Shown here: in pieces, positions 1 through 5,390 of the stretch
Layout: each line of letters starts with the position of its first letter
Numbering within the stretch: the first letter of the stretch is position 1
DNA from: Candidatus Nitrosopumilus sp.
GTDB taxonomy: Archaea; Thermoproteota; Nitrososphaeria; Nitrososphaerales; Nitrosopumilaceae
Reading direction: 5' to 3'
DNA length: 7,047 bases
Assembly (NCBI GenBank): GCA_018674605.1
Contig: JABGZU010000119.1
Span: 1-7,047, forward strand
Notes under the pieces: generated by a model
Seen by the model: only the letters and a program-made list of their open reading frames with translations
Databases searched by the model: none
What the model was told of the DNA's origin: nothing
Program-made: the position numbers and the translations under genes

Positions 1-146
1 TACTTCATTCTTTAGATGATGATTTAGTTTTGTATCCTGGTCATAATTACGGTGCATCTGAAGTATCTACTATTGGAAAAGAAAAAATGACTAATATGAT
101 AATGCAAAAACGAACTGAACAACAATTTCTAGACATGATGGGTTAG
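1..146 (+). CDS. Metallo-beta-lactamase-fold hydrolase, C-terminal end (partial)
   Basis: Only the last 47 codons are inside the window (frame beginning at base 3, stop TAG at 144-146). The visible peptide contains YPGHNYG, with its histidine codon at 42-44. This matches the late metal-ligand histidine motif (PGH/PAH) of glyoxalase II and ETHE1-like members of the metallo-beta-lactamase superfamily. The remaining tail is helical and charged and ends FLDMMG, as is usual for GloB-like hydrolases whose last helix closes the fold. The family binds two metal ions and hydrolyses thioesters or related bonds in the cytoplasm; the substrate cannot be told from this fragment. The stop codon shares its last base with the GTG start of the following cobT, so the two genes are probably co-transcribed and translationally coupled. 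The fold call is fairly safe; the exact subfamily is not. Confidence 0.75.
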   Translation, partial: LHSLDDDLVLYPGHNYGASEVSTIGKEKMTNMIMQKRTEQQFLDMMG

Positions 147-1219
147 TGGTATTTTTGGAAGATTTTGAATTATTTGGTAATGTTGAACGGGCTCAAAATT
201 TCATTGAATCTGTAAAATCAGGAAGATTTCTTTTTTCTTTTGTAATGTCATATACTGAAACTTGTGAAATTCCAGGAATTACTATTGCAGGTGCTGATAC
301 TAATTCAATGAAATATACTCCACCAGCTGATGCTGAATATCTTCACTATGGATATTGTAAAACAATTGATAGTATTCCCATGACCCCTGATGGAAAACCT
401 ACTCCTGGTCTTTTAACAAAAACCGCTTTAGAATCTGCTAGTATTTCTCATTTAACAATTAATGCTGGAAGTAAAGTTACTCCCCAATTACCATTTATTG
501 AAACTGGTTTATCTTTTGGAAAAAATATTTCAGTTGAACCTGCTATGAGTGATTCTGATGTGTCTAATGCTGTTGAATTTGGTAGAATTGTTGGAAGAAA
601 TTTGGCATCATTAACAGATTGTTTAGTAATTGGTGAATCTATTCCTGGTGGAACAACAACTGCATTAGCTGTATTGCGAGCTTTTGATTTTGATGCAAAA
701 GTTAGTTCTAGTATTCCTACTAATCCTACAAAATTAAAAAATGAAATTGTTAATTCTGCACTTAAACGAATTAATTCTGATCATCCCTACAGCATACTTG
801 CAAAAGTTGGTGATCCTATGATTGCTTTTGTTGCAGGAATGTTAAGTTCTGCATCATCTGTTTCTAAAGTAATGTTGGCTGGTGGAACTCAAATGACTGC
901 TGTTTTGGCATTTGCATCCAAAATTGGATTTAATGAAGAAAACACTGCCATTGGAACTACCTCTTATGTTACACATGATCAAAATGCCAATTTTACAAAT
1001 TTAGTTAAGCAGATTGCAGATGTACCTGCAATTTCTGTAAATCCTGGTTTGAATAATTCAAAATATTCTGGACTCAAAGCTTTTTCTGAAGGCTTTGCTA
1101 AAGAAGGAGTTGGTGCTGGGGGTAGTATTATCTCATCAATGCTAAAAACTGGAAATAATTCTGCAAAATTTTTAAATCTTGTAGAACAAGAATATGATAA
1201 ATTATCTACTTTACAGTAA
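146..1219 (+). CDS. cobT: Archaeal CobT-type nicotinate-nucleotide phosphoribosyltransferase (UPF0284 family)
   Basis: This 357-residue protein resembles the archaeal branch of CobT, which transfers the phosphoribosyl group of nicotinate mononucleotide to the lower base of cobalamin (dimethylbenzimidazole in the best-known case) during nucleotide-loop assembly in the cytoplasm. Three conserved islands support the call: GESIPGGTTTA at 163-173, counterpart of the bacterial GNTT phosphoribosyl loop; AGGTQM at 245-250; and EGVGAGG at 320-326, where E320 probably matches the catalytic glutamate near the C-terminus of bacterial CobT. The N-terminal SYTETCEIPGITIAGAD (35-51) is typical of the UPF0284 group. 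The GTG start at 146 is the only start codon between an in-frame TGA at 116-118 and the family's N-terminal block, and it overlaps the previous stop by one base. The 3' end overlaps glmS tail to tail by 14 bp. Thaumarchaea are known cobalamin producers, which fits. Identification is by motif and length. Confidence 0.88.
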   Translation: MVFLEDFELFGNVERAQNFIESVKSGRFLFSFVMSYTETCEIPGITIAGADTNSMKYTPPADAEYLHYGYCKTIDSIPMTPDGKPTPGLLTKTALESASISHLTINAGSKVTPQLPFIETGLSFGKNISVEPAMSDSDVSNAVEFGRIVGRNLASLTDCLVIGESIPGGTTTALAVLRAFDFDAKVSSSIPTNPTKLKNEIVNSALKRINSDHPYSILAKVGDPMIAFVAGMLSSASSVSKVMLAGGTQMTAVLAFASKIGFNEENTAIGTTSYVTHDQNANFTNLVKQIADVPAISVNPGLNNSKYSGLKAFSEGFAKEGVGAGGSIISSMLKTGNNSAKFLNLVEQEYDKLSTLQ

Positions 1220-2963
1220 CTGATTTTGCTAGATTTCTGGGATAATCTGGATCTGTATCTTTTTCAAGTGCTGAATAATATGATAGTAGTTGTATTGGAA
1301 TAATTTCTGAAATTGGATACAGTATTTCTTTAATTTTTGGAATTTCAATCCAATAATCGTAAAGGTCACTTTCAATATCTGAAACTCCTATGATTTTTGC
1401 TCCACGAGCTTTGATCTCTCTTGCACTTGTCAATGTATCTGCATATGTTGAATCATTTGGATTTATGATAATTACAAAAACATTTGAATCCATTAATGCA
1501 AGAGGTCCATGTTTTAGTTCCCCTCCTGGAATTCCTTCTGCATGAATGTATGTTAATTCTTTGAGTTTTAATGCTGATTCTATTGCAATTGGATAGTTAA
1601 TTCCTCGACCTAAAATGTAAATATCTGAAACATTTTTCAACTCTTTTGCAATTTTTTGAATTTTAACTGGATTTTCTATTATTTTTAAAATTGATTCTGC
1701 AAATTTTTCAAAATCAATTGTTATGTTATTGCTTAATTTTTGTACAATTTTGTATAGTATTGTTAATTGTGCTGTGAAACTTTTTGTTGCTGCAACTCCT
1801 ATTTCTGGTCCACAATTCATTCCTAACGTTATATCTGATTTACGTACAAGTGATGATGTGAGTAAATTAACAATAGAAATAATTTTACAATTTAACTTTT
1901 TTGCAATTCTTACTGCTTCTAACACATCTGCACTTTCTCCACTTTGAGATATTGCAATTAACACTGAATCCCTTTCAATTATTTCTGGTGAAAATTGGAG
2001 CTCACTTGATATTATTGGTTCTGATTTAATTTTAACATATTTTGATAAAATTTGTTTTGCAATGAGTGCAGAATTATAACTTGTTCCACTGCCTGTAATG
2101 TAAATATTTTTTGCATTCTTGATATAGTCTACTGCTTTTTCAATATCTCCAATTGTTTTTTCTCCTGATTTTAGAATTACATCCGGTTGTTCATAAATTT
2201 CCTTTAATGTAAAATGTGCATAATCTCCTTTGTATACATCTCCAAATTCTTTTGAAACTTTTGTAATTTCATACTCTGTATTTTTTCCATTAAAATCTAA
2301 AATTTGAAAATCTTTCTTATCTAAAATTATGATATTTCTATTTTTCATGTATATCACATTATCTGTATATTCGATAAATCCTAAAACATCACTTGACAAA
2401 AAGACATTTTCTTGACCAATTCCAACAATTAATGGTTCGTGAAATCTAGCTGCAGCTAGTTGACCATTTTCAAACATTGCAACAAATGCATAATCTCCTT
2501 TTATCTCTGAAACTGTTTTCAAAATTGTTTCTTTGACATTTTTTGTAGACTCATAATTTTTTTGAAGTAAATTTGCAATTATTTCACTATCTGTTTCACT
2601 TTTGAAATTATATCCTTCATTTTCTAATTGTTTTTTTAATTCTTCAAAATTTTCTATTATTCCATTATGTACTATTGCAATTTTTCCAGAATTACTCGGG
2701 TGTGGATGTGCATTAAATTCTGTTACTTTTCCATGAGTAGCCCATCTTGTATGGCCTATTCCTGTTTTACCTGGTAATGTGTCTAGTTGAATTTTTGAAT
2801 TTACTTCATTTACTTTTCCTATTCCTTTTTTTAATTCAATTTGATTGTTTGATTCTGTAGCCACTCCTACGCTGTCATACCCTCTGTACTCCATTCGTTT
2901 TAACCCCTTTACGATAATTGGAGCTGCAACTTCATTTCCGGAATAACCAATTATTGAACACAT
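1206..2963 (-). CDS. glmS: Glutamine--fructose-6-phosphate aminotransferase (isomerizing)
   Basis: GlmS converts fructose-6-phosphate and glutamine into glucosamine-6-phosphate and glutamate, the first step toward UDP-GlcNAc and surface glycans. The 585 residues are complete. The class II glutaminase domain (2 to about 215) shows nucleophile C2, HTRWATHG (71-78), VHNGIIENF (98-106) and SETDSE (122-127). Two SIS sugar-binding domains follow, with ITGSGTSYNS (289-298), ISQSGES (338-344), ATKSFTAQL (392-400) and ELKHGPLAL (482-490). From recalled E. coli numbering, the isomerase residues E481, K485, E488, H504 and Schiff-base K603 match E462, K466, E469, H485 and K580, so the enzyme should be active. 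It ends in the hallmark AKSVTV plus one residue. The residue after C2 is serine-3, where MCGI is common. The gene lies 49 bp after rpS4 on the same strand, has a weak TATA-like box of its own, and overlaps cobT by 14 bp at its 3' end. Confidence 0.96.
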   Translation of the reverse strand: MCSIIGYSGNEVAAPIIVKGLKRMEYRGYDSVGVATESNNQIELKKGIGKVNEVNSKIQLDTLPGKTGIGHTRWATHGKVTEFNAHPHPSNSGKIAIVHNGIIENFEELKKQLENEGYNFKSETDSEIIANLLQKNYESTKNVKETILKTVSEIKGDYAFVAMFENGQLAAARFHEPLIVGIGQENVFLSSDVLGFIEYTDNVIYMKNRNIIILDKKDFQILDFNGKNTEYEITKVSKEFGDVYKGDYAHFTLKEIYEQPDVILKSGEKTIGDIEKAVDYIKNAKNIYITGSGTSYNSALIAKQILSKYVKIKSEPIISSELQFSPEIIERDSVLIAISQSGESADVLEAVRIAKKLNCKIISIVNLLTSSLVRKSDITLGMNCGPEIGVAATKSFTAQLTILYKIVQKLSNNITIDFEKFAESILKIIENPVKIQKIAKELKNVSDIYILGRGINYPIAIESALKLKELTYIHAEGIPGGELKHGPLALMDSNVFVIIINPNDSTYADTLTSAREIKARGAKIIGVSDIESDLYDYWIEIPKIKEILYPISEIIPIQLLSYYSALEKDTDPDYPRNLAKSVTVK

Positions 2964-2988
2964 TGTAATTCTATTTGATAATTAGGGG

Positions 2989-2994
2989 TATTTA
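2989..2994 (-). promoter_or_regulatory. Possible TATA-like box for glmS
   Basis: On the minus strand the 49-bp rpS4-glmS gap contains TAAATA, centred about 28 bp before the glmS ATG. That is the spacing of an archaeal TATA box on a leaderless transcript. No Shine-Dalgarno-like sequence lies just before the ATG. The box is weak and may be chance in AT-rich DNA; glmS may equally be read through from rpS4. Confidence 0.28.
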
Positions 2995-3012
2995 CTGATA
3001 ATGTTGCTTTGA

Positions 3013-3633
3013 TTAGTCTGTTGATGGTTTGTCTTTTTTTACTGTTTCAGTAGATTCTGTTTTATCTGATGCTTGAGTCTCTGTTCCTTCTTCGCCTTCA
3101 GTAGTTGTTTCTACTTTTGGTTCTTCTTTTTTAGATTTTTCTAACATTTCTGGAATTTTAGATTCAGGGGTAAAGTGAACACTATTCTCTTCTTCTACTG
3201 TAACTGTATATGATGGAATGTCAATCTTTCTATCTCCAATCATAATGTGACCATGAATTACTGCTTGTCTTGCTTGATATGGTGTTTTAAATCCTAATTT
3301 GTTTGAAACAATAGTTTGTAATCTTCGTGCAAGTAAGTCTGTAGGTTTTAAATTAAGTACGTCATCTAATGTTGCATCATTTGATATTAGACCAATTCTT
3401 GCAAGTGATTTCAATAGTATTGGTTCTTTTTCATCCCTCACTTTTTGTGTTAATGCAAGTAATGATCTTGCTTGTTGTCTTACACGTGATAATTCTGTAT
3501 GTGCTTTCCATAATTCTCTTTTAGTTCTTAATCCAAATGTACCGAGAGTTTGTAACTCATCCATTTTTAATTCATAATTAAGTGGTCTTTTTGGTTTTCG
3601 CCAAACTTTACGTGGATATTTAGGATCTCCCAT
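3013..3633 (-). CDS. rps4: Small ribosomal subunit protein uS4 (archaeal type)
   Basis: This 206-residue protein is uS4, a primary 16S rRNA-binding protein that nucleates assembly of the 30S body. The N-terminus, MGDPKYPRKVWRKPKRP, is the archaeal/eukaryal form. A helical region (about 35-100) precedes the S4 RNA-binding domain (about 102-150) with LARRLQTIVSNKLGF, YQARQAVIHGHIMIGDRKID and a closing beta strand at SYTVTV. Archaeal uS4 is usually about 170-180 residues, so residues 166-206 are an extra tail rich in Glu, Thr, Ser and Lys and probably disordered. The ATG start is supported by the conserved N-terminus and by AGGTG six bases upstream, overlapping the rpS13 stop. rpS13 ends nine bases earlier, so the two are one transcript. 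The genes often found next in archaea, rpS11 and an RNA polymerase subunit, are absent; glmS follows. Confidence 0.97.
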   Translation of the reverse strand: MGDPKYPRKVWRKPKRPLNYELKMDELQTLGTFGLRTKRELWKAHTELSRVRQQARSLLALTQKVRDEKEPILLKSLARIGLISNDATLDDVLNLKPTDLLARRLQTIVSNKLGFKTPYQARQAVIHGHIMIGDRKIDIPSYTVTVEEENSVHFTPESKIPEMLEKSKKEEPKVETTTEGEEGTETQASDKTESTETVKKDKPSTD

Positions 3634-3639
3634 TCATAA

Positions 3640-3644
3640 CACCT
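3640..3644 (-). promoter_or_regulatory. Ribosome binding site of rpS4
   Basis: The minus strand reads AGGTG, beginning inside the TAG stop codon of rpS13 and ending six bases before the rpS4 ATG. It is complementary to the archaeal 16S 3' end and supports translation of rpS4 by ribosomes finishing rpS13. It is one of the few Shine-Dalgarno-like sites in the window, which fits an internal operon gene. Confidence 0.55.
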
Positions 3645-4197
3645 ATTCTTTTTTCTCCGCTGGAGCTGCCTCTGCTGCTGGAGCTGCCTCTGCTGCTGGA
3701 GCTGCCTCTGCTGGTGCACCTGCATTTCCTTTCTTAACTGGAGCTGCTAATCCACCTTTTGATACTCCTACTGCTCCACCTTTTCTACCTGCTGTTCTGG
3801 TTCTTTGTCCTCTAACTTTTAGACCACTTAGATGACGATAACCTCTCCAACTGGCAGTTATTCTTTCTCTTTCAATATCATTTCTTAATGTAAATGGAAT
3901 ATCTGATGTTAACAAATGTAAATCTTTTCCAGTTTCAATATCTCTTTGTCTGTTAAGAAACCATAATGGAAATTTTGCTTCAATTGGATTTAAGATTAAT
4001 TTTTCAATTGCTTGAACATTGCCCTCTGTAAGGTGACCAATGTTGGAATTTGCATTAATTTTTAATATTGATGAAATTGCTGTTGCAAAATTATATCCTA
4101 TGCCTTTGATTTGAGTTAATCCTACGAGAAGTTTTCTTTCTCCTGGAATATCGTTACCTACGATTCTTACAATGTGTCTATATTCTTGGCTACTCAA
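3643..4197 (-). CDS. rps13: Small ribosomal subunit protein uS13 (archaeal type) with Ala/Pro/Glu tail
   Basis: uS13 sits in the head of the small subunit and touches the P-site tRNA and the large subunit. The 184 residues open with the archaeal EYRHIVRIVGNDIPGE; a helix-hairpin-helix follows (LTQIKGIGYNFATAI, 27-41), then the basic RNA-binding end RGYRHLSGLKVRGQRTRTAG (118-137). Archaeal uS13 is usually about 150 residues. Here residues 154-184 form an extra tail of AEAAPA units ending EKKE, encoded by an 18-bp tandem repeat. The start is TTG at 4195-4197: the frame is open from a TAA upstream but has no ATG or GTG, and the family's N-terminus begins here. A TATA-like box 26-33 bp ahead suggests an almost leaderless transcript. 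It is the first gene of a minus-strand unit with rpS4 and probably glmS. Confidence 0.96.
   Translation of the reverse strand: MSSQEYRHIVRIVGNDIPGERKLLVGLTQIKGIGYNFATAISSILKINANSNIGHLTEGNVQAIEKLILNPIEAKFPLWFLNRQRDIETGKDLHLLTSDIPFTLRNDIERERITASWRGYRHLSGLKVRGQRTRTAGRKGGAVGVSKGGLAAPVKKGNAGAPAEAAPAAEAAPAAEAAPAEKKE
3662..3715. repeat. Three-copy 18-bp tandem repeat in the rpS13 tail
   Basis: GGAGCTGCCTCTGCTGCT occurs at 3662-3679 and 3680-3697 without mismatch; the third copy at 3698-3715 differs by one base near its end. Each unit is six codons, encoding the Ala/Pro/Glu repeat of the uS13 tail on the minus strand. The block is far richer in G+C than its surroundings. In-frame units mean copy-number change by slippage would alter tail length without a frameshift. 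Confidence 0.95.
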
Positions 4198-4222
4198 GTA
4201 TTCAAAAATTCTTAGAAACCCC

Positions 4223-4230
4223 GATAAAAA
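4223..4230 (-). promoter_or_regulatory. TATA-like box of the rpS13 operon
   Basis: The minus strand reads TTTTTATC, 26-33 bp before the rpS13 TTG start. This matches the position of an archaeal TATA box whose transcript begins at or within a few bases of the start codon. No Shine-Dalgarno sequence is seen before the TTG, which agrees with leaderless translation. An inverted repeat abuts it on the upstream side. Confidence 0.5.
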
Positions 4231-4259
4231 CCATACTGGGCGTTAATCTTTTAGTATGG
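4231..4259. repeat. Inverted repeat upstream of the rpS13 promoter
   Basis: CCATACT at 4231-4237 and its exact complement AGTATGG at 4253-4259 are separated by 15 bases. The repeat ends exactly where the rpS13 TATA-like box begins, so it covers the region where TFB would contact DNA. It could be a site for a dimeric regulator of the ribosomal operon or a coincidence; only the symmetry is seen. Confidence 0.4.
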
Positions 4260-4273
4260 CTGATATTGTTTTT

Positions 4274-4300
4274 TGAGAGATCAGTAACTAATAACTCTCA
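4274..4300. repeat. Short inverted repeat downstream of the cysteine-rich gene
   Basis: TGAGAG (4274-4279) and CTCTCA (4295-4300) form six-base arms around a 15-base loop. In the minus-strand transcript the hairpin would begin 24 bases after the stop of the cysteine-rich gene. It is followed there by A residues, not U, so it is not a clear terminator. On the plus strand it is followed by TTTT, but no plus-strand gene lies upstream. Confidence 0.25.
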
Positions 4301-4324
4301 TTTTCATGTCTTTTTAGTTAAAAA

Positions 4325-4477
4325 TCATCTAAAGTCTTCATCTTTTGTCCAATTATTACCCTGAACATTCCATTGATTACATTTACAGCATTTTTTAATT
4401 CCTCTTTGAGGGTCTATATCTATACAAAAACAATGTTCACCTTTACCTGATGGATCTTGACTACAGAGTTTTTGCAT
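4325..4477 (-). CDS. 50-residue cysteine-rich mini-protein, unknown function
   Basis: This short gene lies in an apparent intergenic stretch. It starts ATG at 4477 and ends TGA at 4325-4327. The protein begins MQKLCSQDPSGKGEHCFC and has six cysteines in 50 residues: C5, C16, C18, C30, C31 and C33. They are arranged CxC then CCxC, with two histidine/tryptophan-bearing segments, ending in KDEDFR. This layout suggests binding of a zinc or other metal ion, as in zinc ribbons or metallothionein-like proteins, but I do not recognise the family. Support that it is real: no internal stop, an in-frame TAA seven codons before the ATG, codon choice like the neighbours, a cysteine pattern unlikely by chance, and an AT-rich box about 26 bp before the start. 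It is divergent from the winged-helix gene at 4564. No signal peptide is visible, so it is probably cytoplasmic. Confidence 0.7.
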   Translation of the reverse strand: MQKLCSQDPSGKGEHCFCIDIDPQRGIKKCCKCNQWNVQGNNWTKDEDFR

Positions 4478-4498
4478 ATTTTGATTGTACTTTATTTC

Positions 4499-4507
4499 TT
4501 AATTATT
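4499..4507 (-). promoter_or_regulatory. Possible TATA-like box for the cysteine-rich gene
   Basis: The minus strand reads AATAATTAA, centred about 26 bp before the ATG at 4477, the spacing expected for a leaderless archaeal transcript. No Shine-Dalgarno sequence precedes the ATG. The surrounding DNA is AT-rich, so the box alone is weak evidence. Confidence 0.3.
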
Positions 4508-4528
4508 CTATTGCTGTGATTTATTCAA

Positions 4529-4542
4529 AAAGTTATAACTTT
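4529..4542. promoter_or_regulatory. 14-bp palindrome with embedded TATA-like box between divergent genes
   Basis: AAAGTTATAACTTT is a perfect 14-bp palindrome between the divergent cysteine-rich and winged-helix genes. Its core TTATAA (4533-4538) lies 26-31 bp before the ATG at 4564, where a TATA box of a leaderless transcript belongs, and there is no Shine-Dalgarno sequence in between. The full symmetry could also be an operator for a dimeric regulator, possibly the adjacent winged-helix protein acting on its own gene. The promoter role is likely; the operator role is inference. Confidence 0.5.
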
Positions 4543-4563
4543 CTAATTTCTTGCATTTAGATA

Positions 4564-4875
4564 ATGAGTATATCTTTTGATCGAGAGAAAATTATTGATT
4601 GTATGTTTGATCCTATCACATCAGAAATATTGGCAGAATTAGAAAATGGAAAAAAAGAATGTTCTACTTTATCTCTAAAATTTTCAATGTCTGAACTTGA
4701 TGTTTTGAAAAGACTTGATTATTTGATAAAATGTAAATTTCTTTTTAAAACTACTGAAAATGAAAAATGTTTCTTATCTGCAAATATTGAAAAACTTGGT
4801 TCTTTACTTGAAGATAGTGATGCTTTTGATGGTGCCATTAATGGTTTGGAAAAAATGGATAGTTATTTAAATTGA
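4564..4875 (+). CDS. Small winged-helix (ArsR-like) DNA-binding protein with four cysteines
   Basis: The 103-residue protein has the shape of an archaeal ArsR-like winged-helix regulator. A first helix reads FDPITSEILAELENG (15-29), like the 'dptR..IL..L..g' start of ArsR domains. A helix-turn-helix spans about 33-57, with STLSLKFSMSELDVLKRLDY, where the second helix would read DNA. A hydrophobic wing follows (58-72), then a C-terminal helix (74-100) that could dimerise. Four cysteines (C13, C33, C57, C69) are unusual in so small a protein and could serve metal or thiol sensing; no classic CxCxxC ArsR metal box is present. The ATG has a TATA-like box 26-31 bp ahead, so the mRNA is probably leaderless. 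The gene is divergent from the cysteine-rich gene and overlaps the membrane-protein gene by 9 bp at the 3' end. The fold is likely; the target and ligand are unknown. Confidence 0.72.
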   Translation: MSISFDREKIIDCMFDPITSEILAELENGKKECSTLSLKFSMSELDVLKRLDYLIKCKFLFKTTENEKCFLSANIEKLGSLLEDSDAFDGAINGLEKMDSYLN

Positions 4876-5373
4876 TTTTCTTTTATTTTTAATTTCATAT
4901 ATTACTACAACTCCTAATCCTATCATTCCAATAATTATGCAAAGTGTTGAAATATTTGAAATTATGAATTTTTTCTCAGCATCTGGAAGTGGACCAATTG
5001 CACCTGCTACATAACTCTCTTTATCCTCAAAACTTTGAATAATTAATTCATATTTTCCAGAATCTAATACTTTGAATTCTTGTTCTGTGGTCTCTTCAAT
5101 TATTCTTTCTGAAATTATTTCAGTACCTGAAGGATCTAATATTTTTACTGAAAACATATTTTCTTTAAACTCCATTATTTGTACTGCAAAAATTCCAATA
5201 GGTGTTTCATTTTTATTTAAATCTACTGAGATTGTAACTACTTGTACTGAATCTACTTTTCCATTTCCTTGAGTTATTCCTTCTAATGTAATTTGATTTT
5301 CAATTACCGATATTGCTAAACCTGCTACTATCAATATTCCAAAAATTACTATGAATAACCCTGTTTTTTGCAC
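4867..5373 (-). CDS. Double-anchored membrane protein with GOLD-like extracellular beta domain
   Basis: I do not recognise a named family. The 168 residues have a hydrophobic N-terminal helix (6-24; signal anchor or signal peptide), an external domain of about 110 residues, a second hydrophobic helix (about 137-159) and a short basic tail, IKNKRKSI. The external part (about 45-128) alternates beta strands and contains FSVKILDPSGTEII and, after a spacer, FKVLDSGKYELII. That pattern recalls the GOLD domain of p24/emp24 cargo receptors, including the 'dp.G' turn and the late 'G.Y' turn. The likely role is at the cell surface. The start is GTG at 5371-5373; the frame is open to an upstream TAA at 5398 with no other plausible start, and an AT box lies about 18-29 bp ahead. 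The 3' end overlaps the winged-helix gene by 9 bp. Topology is well supported; the GOLD link is inference. Confidence 0.75.
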   Translation of the reverse strand: MQKTGLFIVIFGILIVAGLAISVIENQITLEGITQGNGKVDSVQVVTISVDLNKNETPIGIFAVQIMEFKENMFSVKILDPSGTEIISERIIEETTEQEFKVLDSGKYELIIQSFEDKESYVAGAIGPLPDAEKKFIISNISTLCIIIGMIGLGVVVIYEIKNKRKSI

Positions 5374-5390
5374 AGCATCTATTTTATTTT

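Noticed and set aside
1723..1947. Plus-strand open frame of 74 codons
   Set aside because: It lies wholly antisense to the SIS domains of glmS, has no recognisable motif, and the opposite strand codes a clearly conserved enzyme.
3299..3577. Plus-strand open frame of 92 codons
   Set aside because: It is antisense to the conserved body of rpS4 and shows no family features; it is a by-product of the codon use on the other strand.
4274..4300. Hairpin as an intrinsic terminator of the cysteine-rich gene
   Set aside because: In the relevant transcript the stem is short, the loop is 15 bases and it is followed by A residues, not a U tract, so I list it only as a repeat.
4198..4563. tRNA or structured RNA gene in the 366-bp gap
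   Set aside because: I find no tRNA-like arms, and the G+C content is too low for a typical thaumarchaeal structured RNA; the stretch is better explained by the small gene and promoter regions.
5072..5272. Plus-strand open frame of 66 codons
   Set aside because: It is antisense to the membrane-protein gene, which has convincing topology; no independent support for the opposite frame.
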